Source: Neoechinorhynchus agilis (Eukaryota > Acanthocephala). From it: DNA of 64,000 nucleotides. Made by a program: the position numbers and the translations under genes. Positions 11,443 to 22,679 of the stretch are shown here, piece after piece. Each line of letters starts with the position of its first letter. Within the stretch, counting starts at the first letter, position 1. The stretch is from NCBI GenBank assembly GCA_051530055.1, contig CM121341.1:19311081-19375080 (forward strand), read 5' to 3'. The notes below the pieces were generated by a model. That model was given only the letters and a program-made list of their open reading frames with translations, made no database searches and was not told the DNA's origin.

Positions 11443-12530
11443 AATCTAAAATACACACATTCAGGGATTATCAAGTTATATCCGGTGGAACTCTCATCCT
11501 CACTCTGAAGTCTGGCTTATTGTCTTCAAAAGTATTGTACCTGCTGATGTAAAGCGTCTCTACAACAATTCGTTCAAATCGTTTATCGTTACGTACGGGT
11601 GTGGCAGCACCATTAAAATCAATTGTGGCCGATGTTTTTTGTGTGAGCCACCACTGCTGAACTCATATCCGTATTACGAGCAATTAAAGATTTGTGTTCA
11701 TTCATCCGCCTTTTAAAATTGTTGGTTTGTCCCACGTAAACCTGTTCGCACCAAGAACACTGGATTTTGTAAACCGAGGCGGATGTCTGCTGATCTTTCT
11801 TGGGGCAAATCAGCCCATGTAGATTACGCCTCCTCTTGGTGTAAACGTCAACTCGTTTTGAATCGCATCCAGATTTCATCATACGCTCCATCGCGTGATA
11901 CGAGCGATCGTCAGGAAATGGTAGCTTAATAAACACACTTTCCTTTATCGACTTCGACTCACTTTGGGATGCATACCACACATTCCGAACACACTCTTCA
12001 AGAACCTGGAGCGGATAGCCATATCGACCTGACAGATATTTTAGGAAATCAATCTCCTCGTTGACCAACTTGTCATTGCTGCAGTGTGTGAGAGCGCAGA
12101 GGATGAGCGATATGATCCTGGTCTGATGTCCATTGCACAAGGCCCACTGTTATACCTCTCTTTCGATATACGCTGGTCATGTAGTGACAATTGTATGATC
12201 GATCAATTTTTACATTGAGAAAAGGAAATATTCCTTGATTTTCGTCCTCAATCGTCCACTGAATATTCCTGTCTTTTCCGTTTAACTCGAACTTAAGACG
12301 ATCTATATTAGTCTTCGAAGGGTCAATTAACAGGGCAAGTACAGGCGCTAACGGGCTACCCATCGCCACTCCGTCTATCTGGTCGTAGTCGATGCCATTA
12401 AATTGGAAGTTGCAGAATCTGGTACAAAAATGCAATGATTTTCGCCAGTCGCTTATGGTTAACGAAGTAGTTTTTTTAGCATCCTTGTATTTGTGAATGT
12501 TGGTAAAGATTTTATCGAGATGTGAGCTAG
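11443..12530 (-). mobile_element. Penelope-like element, RT and GIY-YIG part
   Basis: The minus strand encodes a reverse-transcriptase block (FQFNGIDYDQIDGVAMGSPL and PFLNVKIDR near 12430-12190). Further on is a GIY-YIG endonuclease end (VYKIQCSWCEQVYVGQTNN near 11780-11700). RT followed by GIY-YIG is the defining order of Penelope-like elements. The copy is broken in at least two places. At its upstream end (about 12530) it abuts a LINE endonuclease fragment on the same strand. Confidence 0.85.
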
Positions 12531-12910
12531 TGATATAGGAAGATCATTGAAATTACCAAAAATGATTAGATGTTCCAGACCAAGGGAGTGAAGATTTGCT
12601 ATCATTGCATCAATCTCTTGTGATGGCATTTGTAGATTGGCTGAGGGAGGACGATAGATACCGATAATGGTTAAATTTCGGCTGCCTGAGCGAAGTTTGA
12701 GAGGAAGCGTTATGTATATGTACTCTAAGTATTATGATTGGTAATTAGTTGAAGGGGAGCGGAAGTAATGAAGGTCGGACCGAATGAAAACGGAGACCAC
12801 CTCCTGCTCGTTCCTCTCTGTAAGAGTGGAAGACGTGTAGCCAGGGATTAAGGCGATGTCGGAATTAGAGCAGTGCAGCCATGTTTCCACAATGACCAGA
12901 ATGTCTGCGT
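12531..12910 (-). mobile_element. Non-LTR element, AP-endonuclease fragment
   Basis: Translation of the minus strand gives NADILVIVETWLHCSNSDI, then GYTSSTLTERNEQEVVSVF, IIGIYRPPSANLQ and IIFGNFND. These are the ETWL, YRPP and GDFN-type blocks of apurinic-like endonucleases of CR1/Jockey-type LINEs. The first part is repeated at 44.6 kb on the + strand. Only the endonuclease N-terminal two-thirds is present. Confidence 0.7.
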
Positions 12911-13595
12911 TGGTGGTAGGAGTATCTTCACCACAATTCTAACTTTATCATCCCGAAGGATGTTTTCTATCATTAAATCAGTAATGCCTAAAATGCAGAA
13001 ATCTCTCCTCTCTATATATCGAATACTTTGCGTTTCTAAAAATCAGGTGAGCGTCGACTGACTTTAATGTTATTCAGCACTTTAAAATGATTACCGATCT
13101 TTTCAAATTTTTTGATATGTTTCTCCACTCAAATGAACTTATTTTTACGTGGTGCATAAGTTCCATTCGCAAAGCACTGATAACGATGGTATCGTGTGCA
13201 CTTATCCCCTTAAGACGCTATTTGCTTACATTTTCATTAGACATTGGGGTACATTAGAGATGTCGCGCATCAAGGAATTATCAGTTTAAAAATTTAAGCG
13301 TGAATTAATCTTGACGCGGCAATTCGCTCCTAGCATCCATATCGTTGTTTTGCGTCGATTAATAAGATATGCGAATTGCTGTAAGGTAGACGCCTAGCTG
13401 AAGAGCTTTTCTGCATATGCAGTCGCTAACTACCAAAAAGGCGTATCTCAGACGTAATTTCGTACTACAAAGAGATTGCAAGTTCCAAGTTCAGTTTCCT
13501 TTTTGAACTCAACGGTAGTATATTTAGAGCCACATCGTAGTTCCGTCTTCATTTTTAGTGTTTCAAAAGAGACAACACTTTATTTTTTTTAGACG
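12911..13595. other. Intergenic stretch upstream of VKORC1
   Basis: The left 70 bases (about 12915-12985, ATCTTCACCACAATTC then ATCCCGAAGGAT) match the box after the foldback at 42.95-43.02 kb, so they are a Penelope-like terminus piece. The rest should hold the VKORC1 promoter. No gene seen. Confidence 0.4.
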
Positions 13596-14149
13596 ATGAT
13601 CAGCAACATCGAACTAAAGTGTGTCGCATCCTTATTAGGACTTCTTCTGTCCGTATATGCTTATTATTTAAAATTAAAGTTGAAAAAACAACCGGATTAT
13701 GTTGCACTGTGTGACATAAAGACGGGGATTGGTTGCACTGGCGTTCTTAAAAGTAGGTCAGTTCATTTTTGTTAAAGCTCGATATTTCACATCTTGTATA
13801 GATACGGGCAAGGCTTTGGCATAGCTGAAAAACTGTTTGGTAAGGAGTCACCATTGAACATTCCCAACAGCATTCTTGGAATCATATTTTATTCATTTCA
13901 ATTCTTCACATGTATAAAAGCACAATATAACCGCCTTACTTAAAAACCTTTTTAGGCTACGCACAAGCACCAGTATTGCTCTCGGTTGCTTACTACTCCT
14001 CCATTCTTAGTATCGTATTCACTGTGTACTTGGCATACATTCTATTTTTTGTTCTCAAAGAAATCTGCCTAATTTGTATTCCCACTTATGTTCTCAATAT
14101 CGTCATCTTTCTGACCAACTACAAGTTACTCGCAAATAAATATGATTAG
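13596..14149 (+). CDS. VKORC1: Vitamin K epoxide reductase complex subunit 1 (3 exons)
   Basis: VKORC1 is an ER membrane oxidoreductase that reduces vitamin K epoxide/quinone using thiols and can support disulfide formation. Exons 13596-13756, 13802-13911 and 13956-14149 join in phase to 154 residues plus TAG; introns are 45 and 44 nt, both GT-AG. The family signature is complete: loop cysteines C39 and C47 in ALCDIKTGIGC, the NSILG segment (N73, N76), the catalytic CxxC pair C128-C131 in CLIC, and a TYV in place of the TYA motif. Four hydrophobic segments fit the four-helix fold: about residues 10-27, 78-92, 97-118 and 118-145. Human VKORC1 has 163 residues. No exon is long enough to show as a large open frame, so the gene is easy to miss. 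It lies divergent from GCLC. Confidence 0.95.
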
Positions 14150-14869
14150 AATCTTAAGAGAAAAGGGAAGCAGTGGTGTAAACAGAACCGGGTTACTATT
14201 CATACCAGCAACCCATCGCCATGAATGAAACCTCACATTACGCAAAACCAGTGTGGCAGATTGGAATTAAAATTACAAAACAAAAATATCTCGCTAAGAG
14301 ATCATTTTGTCGAGTTGAGGCCAATACTGCCGTCCACTTGTTCGCCATGATCAGAACCTTATTCTAACCAAAAAAAACACCATGCGCACTCACCAATACA
14401 ATGTCAATGCTCACAATCAATAATCATGCGTTGCGCCGTCGCCACAAATACCAACTCAGTTAGACAGGAAAACTAATAGCGGTAATTTGATTCAAAACCT
14501 TTTCAATGAAGTTTAAATTTGCACAAAAATCTGGATGTAAAAGAAAAAACAAAGGAGAATAGCAACCATTTATCGGTTGTCGACAATTACCCATCGTTTG
14601 TCTTTATTGTCCAGTCCTGAGATTTTGCGGGATATCCAATCTTGTGAGTCCTCGTTAAGTTGTATAAGTTTTCCAGTTGATGATGCCGCATCAAATTCTT
14701 CATTTCGGGTACGATACTGTCTAGTGGTTTTAAAATAATTTTTATTCTGGCAATGAAGTAACAGCTAAACGCTTTTCTTTGTTCAGGAGGTCTGCCTCTT
14801 CCAAAGAAAACAAATGTTCCTCTGATGATTGTCTTTTTTTTATTTTGTAGAAGTTAGTCATAATCTAAG
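14150..14869. other. Downstream of VKORC1
   Basis: I see no coding region, RNA gene or repeat in this 700-base stretch beyond short chance open frames. The VKORC1 3' UTR should lie at its left end. Confidence 0.4.
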
Positions 14870-15086
14870 GAGTAACGATATAAGTTCTCATCATTTTGTC
14901 CCCTTCGCAGTGGAAACCTTAGGAGCTTTCGGACGTGCGGCGAGGAGTTTTGTTTTCGAACTGGGGCATCGCCTGATCAACTCGACCAATGACAGGAGGG
15001 CTCGTTCGTTCCTAGTGCAGAACATATCCTTGGCTATCCAGCGAGGAAACGCAGCGAGCGTCTTGGGGACGGTGAAGTACGATTGA
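14870..15086 (+). mobile_element. Probable C-terminal end of a non-LTR element
   Basis: The translated segment contains VETLGAFGRAARSF, then RRARSFLVQNISLAIQRGNA and VLGTV before a stop. This tail is familiar to me from the C-termini of LINE polyproteins in invertebrates. The stop is followed by AATAATAAAAG, which would suit a 3' end. Clade not assigned. Confidence 0.45.
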
Positions 15087-15429
15087 GAATAATAAAAGTT
15101 GTTGTTTAATCAAAAAAAAGTTTTTAGTTTAAAAAAGAAGCCTGGGGAAGCGACGGTTCATGCTAGGAAGCGTCTCTTCCACGCATTCCTCGAGCACAAG
15201 ACCAGGGAAAAACTACATCGTGGCGAGAAAAATTGCGAAGAAAGCGATATCAAAGGCTAACAGGGCAATTGACTGTGCCTAGGTAAGTGCGAAACTAGAA
15301 GCGAGGTACTGACTTGTGAAACAGCGACACCTTCAGAACCTAGACATCGAGAAATTCTACTGCATAAAAGACGCGAGCGGATAAATGATTACTGATTGCC
15401 AGGAAGTACTCAGAAGATAGCGAGAATAC

Positions 15430-16068
15430 TATAAAATCGCGTCGACCGAAGGGTTCCCCACCCTCGAATCCCTTGCCTCCCTGAAACCCTCGGTCCTGCT
15501 GCAATTATCGCCCAGTGAGACTATTGCCACACACGCTAAAATTATTGGAGCGAATTATCGACGGCCGAATTCGTGAAATCGTTAGGCCGGATTCGTAAAG
15601 GGGTGTTGAACGATCGATGCAATTCATATTGCGCGTCCATTAATGGAAAAATACCGAGAGAAAAACAGGCATCTCCATACTGCCTTTTTGGATCTGGAGA
15701 AAGCTTTTGACCGTGTCCCCCCGTGAGCTCATTTGGTACGCACTCCGTAAACCCCTAATCCCGGAAAGTTTAATCAAGTGCGTCCAAATTCTTTACCAGG
15801 AGGATCCAAATAGGAGGGTGAAATGTGCAGCTGGAATATGGAAACCATTCGAATCCACCAAGGAAGTGCCATTTTCCCACTTCTAGTTATGGACTCGATA
15901 ACCCGCGATATTCAACGCCCCGTGCCATGCACGCTACTATATGCAAATGACATCCTCCTTGCATCGAACGATAGAACGAAATTAACAAAGTTGGCACAAG
16001 AATGGAGTGATAGACTTGCGCGGCAGCATGGGCTACGGGTGAACTTGGACAAAACAGAATACTCTTGA
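15430..16068 (+). mobile_element. RTE-like LINE, reverse transcriptase remnant
   Basis: The + strand carries RT blocks in order: HTAFLDLEKAFDRVP (about 15675), YALRKPLIPESL, KCVQILYQ, RRVKCAAGIW, and RDIQRPVPCTLLYAND (15920-15955, the catalytic YADD box changed to YAND), ending with LRVNLDKTEYS. This is the standard RT order of RTE-type elements. Several stops and frame changes make it a dead copy. Confidence 0.75.
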
Positions 16069-16176
16069 CAAACGATGAAAACGATCTGGCTACTATTTCC
16101 GCCTTGAACTTTGGGAATAGCAATCCCCGCGCACCCGAGCCATATACTAAATAACATGCAAAACCTTTTTAGATGA

Positions 16177-16208
16177 CTGATGAGGCGAGGTTACCTGCTG
16201 AAATATTT
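16177..16208 (+). other. Hammerhead-like stem-loop motif
   Basis: CTGATGA, an extra G, GCGAGG with a partly paired CCTGCT across TTA, then GAAATATTT. The first seven bases match the canonical hammerhead CUGANGA core exactly. Confidence 0.5.
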
Positions 16209-17384
16209 CAAATCAATCGAGCGACGTGACAATATTTTAGTCATTCTCATATGCTTCGAAGTTAAGGAATGGATTTGATTTATAATTACCAATTATTAAA
16301 TCTGGCATCCTACTAAAAAGGCAACTCGCATTAATTTTAAAGAAGTGACTTTTCCAAAAATTATGGCTTATATTTTAAATCTGCAGTTTTATTATTTGAA
16401 TAGCAAATTCATCGTTTAAAATTGAAATAACATCACTGGATAATTTTTTTGAGGTTTGAAGACCCCCGAAAAACCAATTAATTCGTTTACTTGTTTAATC
16501 AAAGGTGGAAGTACAAACGAAGCCTTTAACATGACTTAATAAGGAAGCTAATACCGACTCTTGAAATGTACAAAAAACGGGATCAGCGAAATTTGTATAA
16601 GACGAAATTGCGTCGTTTTAAGACCGGTATTTTGCTCGATAGCTAATTTTTAAGCAATAGAAAATTATGAACAATGGAGTCTTATTTTCATATGTATTTA
16701 TCGTAACTCTGCATTTTCATGCAACTAAGTTTTTCGATTTTTTTGCTTCGAAAAGAATCGTTTATTTTGTTAGAAAAGTATGATTGTGTTCATTTATGTT
16801 CGTGTTATTGTAAACTTTGTGGAAGAAAATCTTCCAATCATCAATCATCGATCTTAATTCTATCCTGTAAAAAATTGCATATAAGACAAATCACTAAACG
16901 AATTTTAAGGTTTATGAATAATCTTACGCTTTAGAAGTTGAGTTAATTTAAATTCTTATTTCTATGGATTTCGAAAAAAACAATAACTAACATTGATAAT
17001 GATCTAAGATGACATTTTTCTTAAATGCGTCTTGCCCGCGATATAAGTAGGCAACCAATGATAATCCGCATTGAAATTAGGCATGAAATAAAATGCTAAT
17101 TACCAACGAGTCGTTGAGGAACCTGTGTCTCAAAACACCACCTATTGGTTATTTTCTCTCAAAATCTTTAGGCTTTGATCAGCACAAACAAGCAGTTTCA
17201 AAAGACAATATGTTTGTACCAACGATGATTGTGTGTAAGCTTGACGCGAGGTTACAAGTTATCAAGTCGAGAATCGTGATAGCTCGGTATGTGATGGGAT
17301 GACAATTAATATGTGTCTTGGTCTCACATCTTTGCATTTCCACTTTTCTAGAATTTAAAAGTGAGTCAATTCAGAAAGATTAAA
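16209..17384. other. Stretch with no clear gene
   Basis: AT-rich sequence with a few short open frames (about 16719-16934 and 17093-17302) that show no recognisable features. A GTATGT at 17287 and a TTTTCTAG acceptor ending at 17351 could be a 65-base 5' UTR intron of the gene at 17385. Confidence 0.35.
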
Positions 17385-17825
17385 ATGCCTTTATCTATAA
17401 CCAACGACCGAGGTGAGGAGCAATTATATGGGGAGATTAGCGAGGAAGACAAAAATGCTTTAGGACAACCTGGATCTTATTATTGTTCGCATCTAGAGAA
17501 TATTATTTCAAGAATGAAAGAGCTGGAACTTCTACTCTCGTATTATCCCGGAGAACCGGAAACTCGTCGAAAAGCAGTGGAATTGTTCGAAACTATCTTT
17601 AAAAGTGATGTTAGATTAACAGCACAGTTGTGGAAAACGCTTGCAATTTATTTTAGCAGGATTCTGATGGACCGAGAGGCATCATATTGTCTTAGAAAGT
17701 CTAAGTATTTAGCGGAACATTCAAACAAATCACACCATCAGGAAGCACAGGAAATGCAAGACGATGGACTCAGGCGATTTTCTAAAGCGATTCAAAATGC
17801 AATAAAACGGAGGAGCGAGCAATAG
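17385..17825 (+). CDS. Unrecognised 146-residue helical protein
   Basis: A single open frame starts at the ATG at 17385; an in-frame GTG at 17361 is less likely as a start. The protein starts with MPLSITNDRGEEQLYGEISE, and from about residue 35 is predicted by eye to be all helical (ENIISRMKELELLLSYY, ETRRKAVELFETIF, LTAQLWKTLAIYF), ending in a basic tail. Its spacing of aromatic and aliphatic residues is like TPR/HAT-type helices, but I do not recognise a family. A possible 5' UTR intron ends at 17351, and AATAAAAAC about 90 bases after the stop could be a polyadenylation signal. Probably a real host gene; function unknown. Confidence 0.5.
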   Translation: MPLSITNDRGEEQLYGEISEEDKNALGQPGSYYCSHLENIISRMKELELLLSYYPGEPETRRKAVELFETIFKSDVRLTAQLWKTLAIYFSRILMDREASYCLRKSKYLAEHSNKSHHQEAQEMQDDGLRRFSKAIQNAIKRRSEQ

Positions 17826-18053
17826 TGCAGAAAAATGGATAGCGTCTAAATATTATTGCTTTTATATTTTTAGCGTAGATATAACGATTATAGTTTTTAT
17901 TTGTTTCGTAATCAAAATAAAAACAAATTAGTACATTCTCAAACATTGATTTCCTTACTACTTGACAGTTGCACAATGCTTTTAACCGGCAACCATTTTT
18001 GATAAAAAAACTTACTGTCTTGGATTATTATCTTTGGGGGAAAAGATACTTTC

Positions 18054-18213
18054 TTTTGGTAGTTATACACACTTGGATGTAAATTCCTAGATTTATTGCC
18101 GATATTTCGTCGGATAATTCCGACATTATCAAGACCTATCATCTAAAATACAAGCACACCAGTGTTATCCTGAGGACTCGTTATTATCATGCGATGTGAT
18201 CGAGAAACCCCTG
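18054..18213 (+). repeat. Left arm of a perfect 160 bp inverted repeat
   Basis: From TTTTGGTAGTTATACACAC to GATCGAGAAACCCCTG this arm is identical, base for base as far as I can read, to the reverse complement of 27674-27834. Identity stops sharply on both sides. It contains a hammerhead-like motif on the minus strand and forms the 5' end of LINE A. Confidence 0.9.
18099..18133 (-). other. Hammerhead-like stem-loop motif (in left inverted arm)
   Basis: On the minus strand: CTTGATAAT, GTCGGA paired with TCCGAC across ATTA, then GAAATATCGG and CAATAAAT. The six-base stem is perfect. It is antisense to LINE A. Confidence 0.5.
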
Positions 18214-21030
18214 TTTCTGGACTCTTTGTCCACTGAAACCTCTAAGGAAGAGCACCATTGTTTCCTCAATGGAAATTTCAAGCTGACGCTCGCCTTGTTG
18301 CCTTTCATAGATTAAACTGAGGAGCCTATTTCGATGGCTTCCATTATTGGTCGATTTTGTAAATGTAGTTGTACGCTTATCAAATTTGCGTCATCAAAAA
18401 ATCATCAAAGAGCAAAAAACGTTTTCGCAACCTGGCGTTGCAGCGGAGGGTAGCGAACGGCCACCCAATGTCCTGAGGTTGCCTTTAACCTGAGCTTTAC
18501 GAAAGCAACTGCTTTCAAAACCCTCATCAAACTCAAAGCTCATTTGGAAGACTCTAATATCCCTCAACAGTCGATATCTTCAAATGATTCTCAGCATGAA
18601 AAGATGACATCACATCCTCAATATCAAGTCAAACCAAATAATAAAGAAAGACGTGATTTGCAATCAAGGCATTACTCCCTGGGCGCCTTCATTCCGAAAC
18701 GACGGTGTCAAACGAATCGATCGTGTCACTTCGGAGGAATCCTAAGAATTTATTTGACTAGTCATGTTTGGCCGTCCAGCCTAAAAGACTTTGCTAGCTC
18801 CAAACTTCCGCATTAAGTGGATTCAGTCGAATCTGTCACTCAAAACGTACAATTCCTGGCGAACGGATTGCAACCGAGCTTTATTCATGAAGACAAAGAA
18901 GAGTTTGAGAAACTTTTCAACTAGCTCGCACTGTGCCTTCAACTGTTCGGCAACCCCGAAATGCATTAATTGTGCGGAAAGGGAACATTCATCCCAGATT
19001 TGTCCAAACCAGACAATCAAGCGCTGTGCCAACTGCAACGGGCAACATTCTGTTTTCTATAAAGGATGCCCAGAATTCAAGAAGTATTGGTCTTGGGCCC
19101 AAAAAGGAAAAACGAACGCTACCCAAGCACCCGTTAAGTGCGCCAACCTAATGTCTCAGCGACTCCTATTGCTACTCCTTCGACTCGTGAAGTCAAGAGC
19201 TCGGACGCTACTGTCGCTCAATGCACGGATTCTTCACAACTGGTGACCATAGAGCATTTGGAACGGCGATTGGAGGGGCCTGCAACAAATTGCTCACCGT
19301 TATGCAAGCTCGCTTCACTGAGGATATCACAACCTTTGAGAGAAGGCTGCACGCCCTTTGCGTAATCTAGTGAATTTCCCCGATATAATTTCATCTAGTT
19401 GTTCCCAACAAAATGCAGCGAAGCTTAAAAGAGCCAATCCGAGTGATATTAAATCTCGAGCGCCAAAAAATCCAACGATGGCTCTGTTTTAGACCGGTCT
19501 AAAAGCGAGGATGCGTTCGTGGATCCTGAAGAATCCGATACAAATCTTGTCAATAGGATCATTAAAGCTCAAACCTTGCTTATCAACGATGGAACAGCGG
19601 CCCTCATCCAATGCAAACGCCAGAAATCTCTGATGATTCGAAGACGGGTGTTACAGTGGAATTGTGGTGGGGCGACTAATTTTGCCAGGCTAACTCACGT
19701 CATACCGGACATTTCGATCATCTTTCTGCAGGAAACGAAAAGTATTTATACTCAGGACCAACTCTATAATTATCTAACTCATCTGAACAGCTCAACATTC
19801 ATCTCTTTTATTACTCCCCCCATTCAGTCCCGCATCACAGGGTCTTATTTCAATTTTTCAATCCTCGTTAACTCCCACATTGGTGTCTTCTTTCATTTCA
19901 ACTGAAATGTCATACTCCCTTTTTAAAATTCTAATTAATCGTAAATATCTCTCATTTGTAAATTAAACCCAGTTTTATCCATCGACCGTATATTAGAAAT
20001 AGAGTCAAATGGCGTCTCAGAGCTAATATTGATTTTATTGTGGGAGATTTCATATTGTTAAAGCAATCAAACCTCATTATTATCTAACTTTTCCTACCAC
20101 TCCCTCATTCCACAATATCGCCTCAAATGCACACTCGTTCTTGAATCTGACCATTTTTAAAAGATATCTGAACTTTTCGATAGGTGTCTCTTTTTGACCG
20201 TTTAGGTCATGATATCCTGATATGGTCATTCGGTCCCAACGGTCTACTACGTAAAACCTTTCACATCTCTCCACTCAATGTTACCTTTCCCGCCTAGCTA
20301 GCCAAAATCTTTTATCTCTCACCTCCTACCGAAATGATCGGTCGTGCACTTTACCGTATGTTAACAACGCCCTTAATACATTAGCCAATATCTTTCTATT
20401 TCGTACGGTGAGCGTTTTCTCTCGTCCATATGAAAGTCGATCTCTTCGGTTTCTTGGACGCCAGTTTTTTCTCTCGAAACGTTCTGGAGACGCACTTCTT
20501 ACCAAAATTTTGTCAAGTCATTACTGGGCAGCTCATTATCTCGTCCAATTGCCATGGGTTTCAAAAAGGGAAATCGGTTCACTCTGCACTAGCTGATATA
20601 TATGCTAGCTTTTCAAACTCCACTCTACCTATAAGAGCCATTTTAACAGTTGATTTATCTCAGGCTTTTGACAAGATTTCTTTGTCCTTTATAATCAATA
20701 TGCTGGAGTTCTTTAGCGTTCCTAACAATTTAATTTCTCGAATTTTTAAGATTCTTTTTAAAAAGTCTTTTTATTACAAGGAGGACGCATTGAAATCGAT
20801 TTTCTACCCACTTACAGGTGTCCCTCGAGGATCTCCACTTTCCCCAATTCCTTTTCTAATAGCGTCTCAATATATTATTAAAAACTGCAATATTCGTGCT
20901 TCGCTCACCTGTTACGCGGACGACTTAACTTTTGTCATCTCTGCCCATAGAGCTGCCAAACTGAAATGTCTGATAAAGCAATGTACCGACTATCTCAACT
21001 CAATTTTACCACGTGTGAATCTTTCTCTTG

Positions 21031-22197
21031 TATTGTATGCAACGGTACTTTCCTACGTTGCACCGTAGGTATAAGCCCGTCAAATAGAATTAGACTCCGC
21101 AAGGATCTAAAATACACGACAGCAGTCCTGTTATGCGGGCAATTCGCGTCTCTTAAAATCAGGTCATCGTATGTACGACAGTTCCCTTTGCCTTTACGAT
21201 ACAATGTCGTTGGCTTCCAGAAAAGTAACTGTTGCACGACCTGTGGGCAAGATGCCTCGGACCGAATTATATTGCCCGTGAACTGCAGTCGTCTGCGGCA
21301 CAAATATTCACTGGGCGGTTGGACTCCGGCTCTCTTATACAGTGCTTTGTTGGTCACTTTATCTGACCATCTGACCTTAAACGCCGCACGTAAGAGAGAT
21401 GAATGATTTTGGTCCAACTGCCTCGTCGCCGTTGGTGACAGTGTCCAGGTCTCTGCATTGTAGTAGAGAATGCTCTCAATTAGAGCCCTGAACAGCTGCG
21501 AACGGAGTTCATCTGGCAAAGACTCACTGTCAAACAGTGGCTTAAGTTGCCCCATTGCTCTCCAAGCTTTAGCCCTCCGTTGGCTGACATAAGCACTCAC
21601 CTCAGGAACGACAGCTCCCAGATAGACCTACCGCTCTATCTGTTTTAATTGCTCAACGCCATTCGGCCCTTCGCCAGAGACTGTATGCGCGACATGCGGA
21701 ATCGTCAAGAATTCCGTCTTTTTTGAGTTGATGGTCAGACCAATCATACTCGCCCTCTCGCACAGTCTACTGAACATGCGTTGAGCTCCTTCGACTTTTG
21801 AGGACATCAATACGATGTCGTCGGCATATGCCATGTAGGAGGCGCGTATCTCAGGATACCCGCGACCTCTTTTACTCAAGATGTATATCTGAAATAGCTG
21901 GGCCAAACTGCTCACGGCTGTCAGCGCCACATGAAAAGTCCGTACCCACCACGGTGATGAGCTTCTACTGACGCTTTCGTTGCCTCCGGCGACAGTTTCG
22001 CTCATTTCGACGCTCAAGTCGTCGGCGAGAGCTACGACGCCCTCGCTTTTTCCCCTTTCACTGGTGGACTTTGTCGCTCCCGTTCGCTGCCGCATCACGA
22101 AGTGGAGCGGAACACCGACCCCGCGTGGCCGCCGGAGCTGCTTCTTTTACGTGGCCGACAAGAATCAGTAACATCAATTCCGATCATCGTGAAAGAA
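21031..22197 (-). mobile_element. Internally deleted RTE-like element inside LINE A
   Basis: This copy matches the larger minus-strand element at 49971-53257 at both ends. The 5' end is CGATGATCGG next to TTCTTTC at 22190-22197. The 3' end is GTTGCATACAATAC at 21031. About 2.1 kb of the middle is missing, joined near 21886: the basic N-terminal leader (22098-21900) runs straight into KRGRGYPEI and YMAYADDIVLMSS. The C-terminal region (NAETWTLSPTATRQLDQNH, NKALYKRAGVQP) is present. It is non-autonomous and splits LINE A, so it is younger than A. Confidence 0.85.
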
Positions 22198-22679
22198 AGT
22201 TAGGGCTGCTCCAAATCGCTATGCATCTTTAAGGTTCGTTCATGTCGGCTTCTAAAAGAGCTCAAATCGTTTATTAATAATCTAGTGAACCCTCTAAATG
22301 ATCCCCTTGCGCTCAACTCCAACACCCCGCTTAAATTGCGCATTCTAGGGCACACTTTAACCGTCAATACTTCTCCTAGAACCGATATTAATAGAATAAA
22401 AAGACTTCTTAAAGTAGGTAACAAAATGGCTAAACGAGCGTTGAAAGTGGGAATGAATTCTTCGCAAGTTCAAGCTATATGGAAAATCTGGGGTATCCCC
22501 GGCCTTGTTTTTTCTCGAGAGGTCGCCCGCCAGAACTTAAGGCTTTCTTTGTCGACGCCTTCCGCAAACACCTAGATTCCCCACCGTTCTCCAGGGCCGG
22601 AGAGTTGATGAGTTTCTGTGCACATCGATTGAAGTGATGGATATCGTAACTTGACCGTTTCGTAAGATTTCACTCTGCC

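Larger units (their letters stand above)
18054..22575 (+). mobile_element. LINE A (degraded, with RTE insertion)
   Basis: The order of parts is that of a two-ORF non-LTR element. An ORF1 remnant lies at 18540-19370, with zinc knuckles CINCAEREHSSQIC and CANCNGQHSVFYKGC. An ORF2 endonuclease start lies at 19640-19900 (VLQWNCGG and FLQETKS). The RT lies at 20430-21030 (ILTVDLSQAFDKIS, GVPRGSPLSP, CYADDLTFV). The RT C-terminal part resumes at 22285-22575 (LKLRILGHTLTVNT). A 1.17 kb RTE copy (21031-22197, opposite strand) separates the last two. Many stops and frame shifts. It is related to LINE B but clearly diverged, apart from the identical 5' arm. Confidence 0.75.

Noticed and set aside
16719-17302. 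Exons upstream of the 17.4 kb gene
   Set aside because: Joining them at the visible donor and acceptor brings an immediate stop, so at most they are untranslated.
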